Assembly: GCA_036872755.1 (NCBI GenBank)
Contig: JAVHNS010000012.1
Coordinates: forward strand, 434,001-498,000
Source of the DNA: Orbilia blumenaviensis
Lineage: Eukaryota > Ascomycota > Orbiliomycetes > Orbiliales > Orbiliaceae
DNA length: 64,000 nucleotides
Direction: 5' to 3'
A program made the translations under genes and the position numbers. How positions within the stretch are numbered: the first letter of the stretch is position 1; every line of letters begins with the position of its first letter. This document shows, in pieces, positions 59,001 to 64,000 of this stretch. The notes below the pieces were generated by a model that was given only the letters and a program-made list of their open reading frames with translations, was not told the DNA's origin and searched no databases.

Positions 59001-62000
59001 GGCCTTCCCGCCTTAGCCGTTTCGTAGAGGGTTCCTCCAAACCAAAAACTAGAGTTTCATCTCGTCCTTCAGCTGGTGGTAATGGCTCAGGCTCAGCAGT
59101 AGGACTAACATGTCCCCTCCTAGCTCCGCAACTTGGCCCAGGTGCCGGGCGAACAAAACAGCGTTTCCGAGGTTGTACTGGCCTTTTCTCGACCTCAACT
59201 TCGATAGATGGGGATGCAGATGGGTGTGACCTTTTACGTCTCCTCTTCCTTCTGGAAGGCGTGAGTATCGGCGCAATTGGCACTGGGACCGGATCCCACT
59301 TATCCAAAAGGCTCAGCGCACCACCACTACTTTCCTGCCAAGCAGGCGACTCTGGTAACAGCCAGCATTCTTCCTGACCCTTTTCAACCTCCTCCCCCAT
59401 GTGCCGTACTTTCTCCGGACGAGCTACCTCAGTAGTGAGAATCTCATTGTTAACTACTTGAACCGCAGTCGCCGGCGTAGCCAGTGTAATAGACGGACTA
59501 TTGGACGACACACGCTTAACATTATTTGAATCTCGCCTTTTCGGGCCTAGTCCATGAAAACTGTCAGTCTTTCTTCCCGAAGAGATAGACGACTGTCGTG
59601 ATCCTCTTCGACTACCAGAACCATTAACTGAAGAGTTCCCACTGTGTCTAGACCTAGTAGATCGTTTTCGAGAAACACAAGAGCGGCATGTCCAGCTAGT
59701 TACATTGTAGCCCCTTTTTTTTTATGGTGATTAAGTACTAAATTAGCTTGGTGGGGTCTTCGTTTGGTTTTGGTTGTAGGGGGGAGAAGTTAGAGAGGAG
59801 GGTGATACACACATATCCCTAATATCGGCATTACAAGTCCTATGCCACGCCCTTTTACAAATCTGACATTTGACCGGATGGTCGGCCGACAGGATGCTCT
59901 TTGCCTGCCTGCATGCCGCACATACGTCGTGGTTGGTCGAAGAACGCGTGACGGGTGGTGGTGGTAGTACAGAGTTTTCTGCAACAGATGGAGACACATG
60001 TTCCGGTGTTGGTGGCAAAAGTTTCCCACCGTCTTTTGGTTCAGATGATAATGTTTCCGGGACGGATACGTCTATAGGAGTGGGTGTAGATGCCCTTGAC
60101 GGCTTCATCATCGTTGCTTCTTGTTCGGGTATGGTTGGAGGTAGTAGCAGTTCTAGAGGAGAATCTAGGGGATTCTGAAGGAAAGAAACAAGTAGGAGTT
60201 AGCAATGTTACACAAGTAAAAAGAATGCGCTGGATATGCATATGAGATGACTGTACAGCTGTGCTTACTAGGGTATTGATATGTGGGTCATCATAGTTGA
60301 TTGAATTATTAGCGAAGGTGGCTTCCAATAGTGAGACGCTTGGTAAGGGTGAGTTTTTGTTGGTTGATAATGTAGGAGGAGGAGGATGACCAGGTGATAT
60401 GGGGGGGAGTTCAGTCGTTTGCGTGAGTTCAGCGCAGGTAACAGGGGGGGTTCCCCCAGAGAAGGATTCGATGGCAGCTTCTGGCTCGAGCTCAGTTGGA
60501 GGCTCTGATGTCCTAGATCCAGATCTAGGTGCATCTTCTTCGGCACTGGACGAAACAACAATCCGGAACGGAGAGTTAGAAAACAAAGAACAAAGAACAA
60601 AGGAACGGAAGAGGAAAGAAAATAAAAGAGAGTGCACGAAAAATATGTTTACGCGGTTAAGTCTATCATACCTAGTTGGTTCTACAGTATCCTGAAGACT
60701 GTTACTAGTTGGCTTTGATGCTGCTGAAGAATCATCAACGAGTGATGGCGATGGCACGGGGTCATCTACAGGTGTCGGCAATACGAGGTCTAGTTTATCC
60801 ACTGCTGCCTCCGATGTCCTTACCATTAGCGACTTTCCAGCTCCACCGTCTTCGACATCATGATCTACCACTGTTGTTGCCACTGTTGCTGCTACTGCTG
60901 CATTTGAAGGCTCTAAAACATCTTCACCTTCCATAGAGCTAATAGTCCCCATCAATTTACCAGCATAGTCCCGCATTTGAGTCGCAATCACCATCCGCCT
61001 ATAATCCGTCCCCGACACGCTATTCCCACATCCAAACTCATTAACCTCTGGAAAACACCCATACTTCGGAGTACCATCGACCGTGGCAGCACCGTATATC
61101 GTACGGTGTGGTTGAACGCCATTCTGGCCAGGACATAGAACCTCACGGCCGTTCTTGCAGTACTTTTCGGCTTCCCAATCACCTTTAAAAGGTGTTTCGT
61201 TGATGTTACCCTCCCACGTTTCATCGTCATCTAGATTCCGACGGGTACTCCCGGCTCTGGTCTGCCTATTCCTTTCTCTTCTCCCTGCTAGTGGACTTTG
61301 GCGTTGAGGGGAAGGTCTTTCTGCAGTCCGGCGCTGTGGAGATAGTCTATCCGTGCTCCGACGCTGAGTGGAAGATCTATCCGTACTATTATTTCGTTCT
61401 TGTGATTGGCTTGTTGTATTATCTAGGCTCAAAATGGTTGAGTTTACGGCTGTATCAGGGAGTTCTTCGTTGACTATATTAATAGTTGGTGACGGGACTC
61501 GCTCAGCCAGCAGCGCATGAGTACCCCAGGATAGCGTATATGTTGCCTGTGGAATCTCAGCGGGTGGTTCCGAAGCCTGGGGTTCAGTTACATTGACTGA
61601 AGGATTAGAAGCAGGCGGGGTAGCGCTACCCTCAGTTAAGTCGAGTATAATCGTGGCTCTAAAAAACAGTCAGACTCGCATTCCATTACCAACATACCAA
61701 CCCCATCGTGACGAATAGATGAAGACTTACGGCTTAAATCCCGCTGTCCGCAATGACCCTGCATGATCCTAGCTCATACATATCAAAATAATATCAGCCA
61801 GAGTCCTAAACTCATCATCCAACTCCAACAAAACATTATATTCCAAGAAAAGGGAAAAAAAAAAACACAACTCCATCAGATCTTTTCAGTTTATAATTTT
61901 GTTTGAATCGTCAATGTAGCCTCTTTAGCGCTGCCGTCCTCACCACTCCCATCCATACCCCCAATAAACCCTCCACTTCCCGTAATCAAACCACTTCCCG

Positions 62001-62740
62001 TCACAGTGCCCCGAAGAACACCACCGCCATCCGGTGCCCAATGTATATAGCGACCACAGCCAAACATTTTATATAAAAAAAGGCGATGTAACCCACTGCC
62101 ATTGGTCCCTGATTCCATGGTAGGAACATAATGCCCCATTGGTTAAACCGCCAGAAGCAGCATAGCCTTAGGTACGATCCCAGGAAGGAGACGCCACACC
62201 CGGGTCGCGCAAGGAGCGGTTGGGTATCGGCAGGATCTTTCAAAGAGTCCCTAGCAATTTCTGGTGGATATAGATCTTTCTCCACCATGGCCTCATATTT
62301 GAAGGTAGTTCCTGCCGTGTTTAAAACCGTGGTGTATGCTATTCCACCGAGCAGAAAAAGAACCGAAGACTAGGGAGGGTACTGAATAAAGTCCAGAAAG
62401 ATATTTATGGAAGCAAAATGAATGTTTGTTCGTAGAGTAGGAAAAGGAACAACGGCAGAAGCTGTATTCGGACCTTTTACCAAAAGCAAAAGCTTCATCA
62501 TTGAGTTGGCAATCAGGTCTCAACGACCTTTGCAGCAAAAAAATATATATTTCCAGTTCAGGAAATATAACTAGGTGCATAGTGAGAAGTAAACCAGTGC
62601 AAAAACAGAGCTCCACTTACTTGATCCCCGCCGTCATCGTCATCAATAACAATAGCATTACTGACATTAGATCCTTCCTTGGTTACCGCCCTCTGCGACT
62701 GATAAATGATATCATTCGAAATCCAACCTTGCGGTGCCAT
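56056..62740 (-). CDS. Large PHD-finger, coiled-coil protein with SUMO-interaction-like motifs
   Basis: Seven minus-strand exons join in phase: 62740-62621, 61768-61731, 61658-60672, 60545-60269, 60174-59813, 59695-56200 and 56136-56056, giving 1786 residues. Two SUMO-interaction-like motifs lie near the start, NAIVIDDDDGGD and ATIILDLTEG. A C4HC3 zinc finger, PHD-like, has ligands C559, C562, C577, C580, H585, C588, C598 and C601; an intron splits it between H585-R-T-C and WTCRSC. The last loop (9 residues) is short for a PHD. Residues about 1050-1590 form a long coiled coil. The C-terminal 130 residues are Cys/Arg-rich (WYHRNPKALHLHRSCKRD, FDEFIGVHQNDVV) and look folded. PHD fingers usually read histone tails, so a chromatin role linked to SUMO is a reasonable inference; I know no named homologue. 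Exon 1 membership and the short exon 2 are the weakest links. Confidence 0.75.
62001..62339 (-). other. Protein-like open frame inside intron 1 of the PHD gene
   Basis: Intron 1 of my PHD model is 852 nt, far longer than others here, and contains a minus-strand frame from an ATAG-like acceptor at about 62358 to a stop at 62001. It reads hydrophobic and coding-like (LLGGIAYTTVLNTAG, EAMVEKDLYPPEIARD, GYIAFFYIKCLAVVAIYIG). It could be a nested gene, an alternative exon in phase with exon 1, or a decayed gene. A Gly-rich frame overlaps its end (to 61891) in another phase. Confidence 0.25.
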
Positions 62741-64000
62741 CTCAGCACCGACACACTCGAGAAGAAAAAAGAAAAAGAAAAAATGGGTAAACGTTTCAAG
62801 TTTTCGCCCAATATCTCTGGATTCGATAAACGATTATAACACCAGATCGTTTCCTTCGCATCGTATATCTCGGAAATATAACTTCCAACTTTTCTTTATC
62901 GTATCGAAACTGATTAAACCGGACGGAGGGGTTGGTGTCGTTAGACTTGTTGCACCATAGCTGGTTTTATACAAGACTGCAGTTTTAAGGCACAGCTAGC
63001 TTATTGCCTGTCTATGTTTAGTCGGGCAAACAATGCAGTGTCTCGGCTGGCCTCGTGTGGGCGTGTGTGGTAGCCAAACGGCAAATAACTGCGTGTTTCA
63101 GCAGCGAAAAACCTGGTCCCCCTAAACCGACAGCCGGCTACGGTGAATCCTCCTAGGCTTGCGACTCGGATGCTCCGTCTAACCTGGAAGTCCTGGTCCT
63201 CCGTCGTCGTTAAATACCCGTCGTGGAAATCGGGGGGTGAAAGGAAAGGGCATGATCGATGAGAACATGCTCTCGCGTAATTCGATAATAATCAAAATAT
63301 GTTGGTGGCTTGCTGTCCCTGTCGTTCGGCCGAATTTGGATTTGCCGCACGCACCCGCCTCGTGATTGGAGCCCCGTCTCACCGCTGTCTGCGACCCTCG
63401 ACGGTGTTCAAAACCTGGACCGGTGAACTTTCAAAACAGACGAGGGTTAACTGCGAACTTGGTTGGGTCTTCGCGGGTGTGCCGCAACACCTTGTTGACA
63501 TTCTGACCGGAATGGTTGGCTTGTGGATACCCAACAGGTTAACAGCGTCTGTGCCACCCAATTGGAAGCACACCCATGTTTCTTTTGGACAGGGAAATGG
63601 CATCAAGCTACTAGTAGGAGTTATAGCCCCACTGACGATATGAAATGATATATACCTAACCCTGTCTACTGTTGCATTTGCAAGGTTTGCAAGATTGCGA
63701 TTCTCGGCACTTCGTAATGGTAAACGTTTTCAGATTCCAACGCCAACGCAGTCTGTCACGGGTTTCTTCAAAAAACTGCAAACAGTTTGGCTGTCTCAGC
63801 TCGATATAGCTATGAATAGCTGTAGATGGTAGAGGAGATTATTTAATTCTGATTAATTAATTCAATTGTCTTTTATACAGACTCTTCTGTAATCGTGAGC
63901 AATCCTTCCGTTCCCAAAAAAAAGAAGAAGAAAGGATCCCTTTTAAACCAAATATAGAAAATTAACAGTCCAGCCCTTCAGAGCAAAAAAAGAGCCAATA
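62741..64000. other. Promoter side of the PHD gene to window edge
   Basis: No convincing gene. Overlapping frames on both strands near 63299-63643 (114 residues on plus) lack recognisable motifs; one could be an exon of a gene outside the window. Confidence 0.45.

Noticed and set aside
56507..59377. Plus-strand frames of 140-168 residues across the coiled-coil gene
   Set aside because: Antisense to a 1165-codon coding exon with clear heptad character.
62131..62373. Plus-strand frame of 80 residues
   Set aside because: Antisense to the more protein-like minus-strand intronic frame; no other support.

Overview
The window is nuclear DNA of a filamentous ascomycete fungus. Genes carry short spliceosomal introns (mostly 50-300 nt) with GTATGT/GTACGT/GTAAGT-type donors and CTAAC/TACTAAC-like branch points, and the proteins are fungal in type (ECL1-family zinc protein, Ccz1, Hem2, Grx5, fungal-type Vps29). 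Long homopolymer runs, pyrimidine-rich leaders and a moderate gene density would suit Pezizomycotina; a Pezizomycetes-like genome is a guess that the sequence alone does not prove. No tRNA, rRNA, CRISPR array or intact transposon was found. All exon models were built by hand from splice signals, reading phase and family knowledge.

Layout. 0-2.3 kb: an edge-truncated minus-strand gene, open over 776 codons, for a disordered nuclear-looking protein with eight tandem 15-17-residue repeats. 3.9-5.5 kb: a four-exon gene for a membrane-anchored protein resembling DUF7924 (PD-(D/E)XK-like fold). 6.1-8.6 kb: CCZ1. 8.6-29.5 kb: a 20.9-kb stretch whose only convincing gene is a 155-residue ECL1-family protein. 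29.5-34.7 kb: a PAP2-family lipid phosphatase, a PITH-domain protein and VPS29. 34.7-37.4 kb: AT-rich sequence with gene relics, a microsatellite and short inverted repeats. 37.4-43.7 kb: compact housekeeping genes AGX1, LST8, a Pep12-like SNARE and ARD1/NAA10, arranged in convergent and divergent pairs. 44.3-48.2 kb: a two-exon unknown gene divergent from an acidic 742-residue protein across a promoter with four CBF1-type E-boxes. 48.3-49.2 kb: a degenerate minisatellite of about 48 bp. 50.2-55.3 kb: CCDC25, HEM2 and GRX5. 56.1-62.7 kb: a seven-exon gene for a 1786-residue PHD-finger/coiled-coil protein with two N-terminal SUMO-interaction-like motifs.

How the genes relate. Four genes act on the endolysosomal/vacuolar system (CCZ1, VPS29, PEP12-like, LST8), and LST8 and the SNARE share one short divergent promoter. 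HEM2 (haem) and GRX5 (iron-sulfur clusters) are tandem neighbours in iron-related metabolism. The rest look like ordinary housekeeping genes with no operon-like logic. The least explained parts are the ECL1 desert, the large PHD/SIM protein, the repeat-bearing edge gene, the E-box cluster and the minisatellite.
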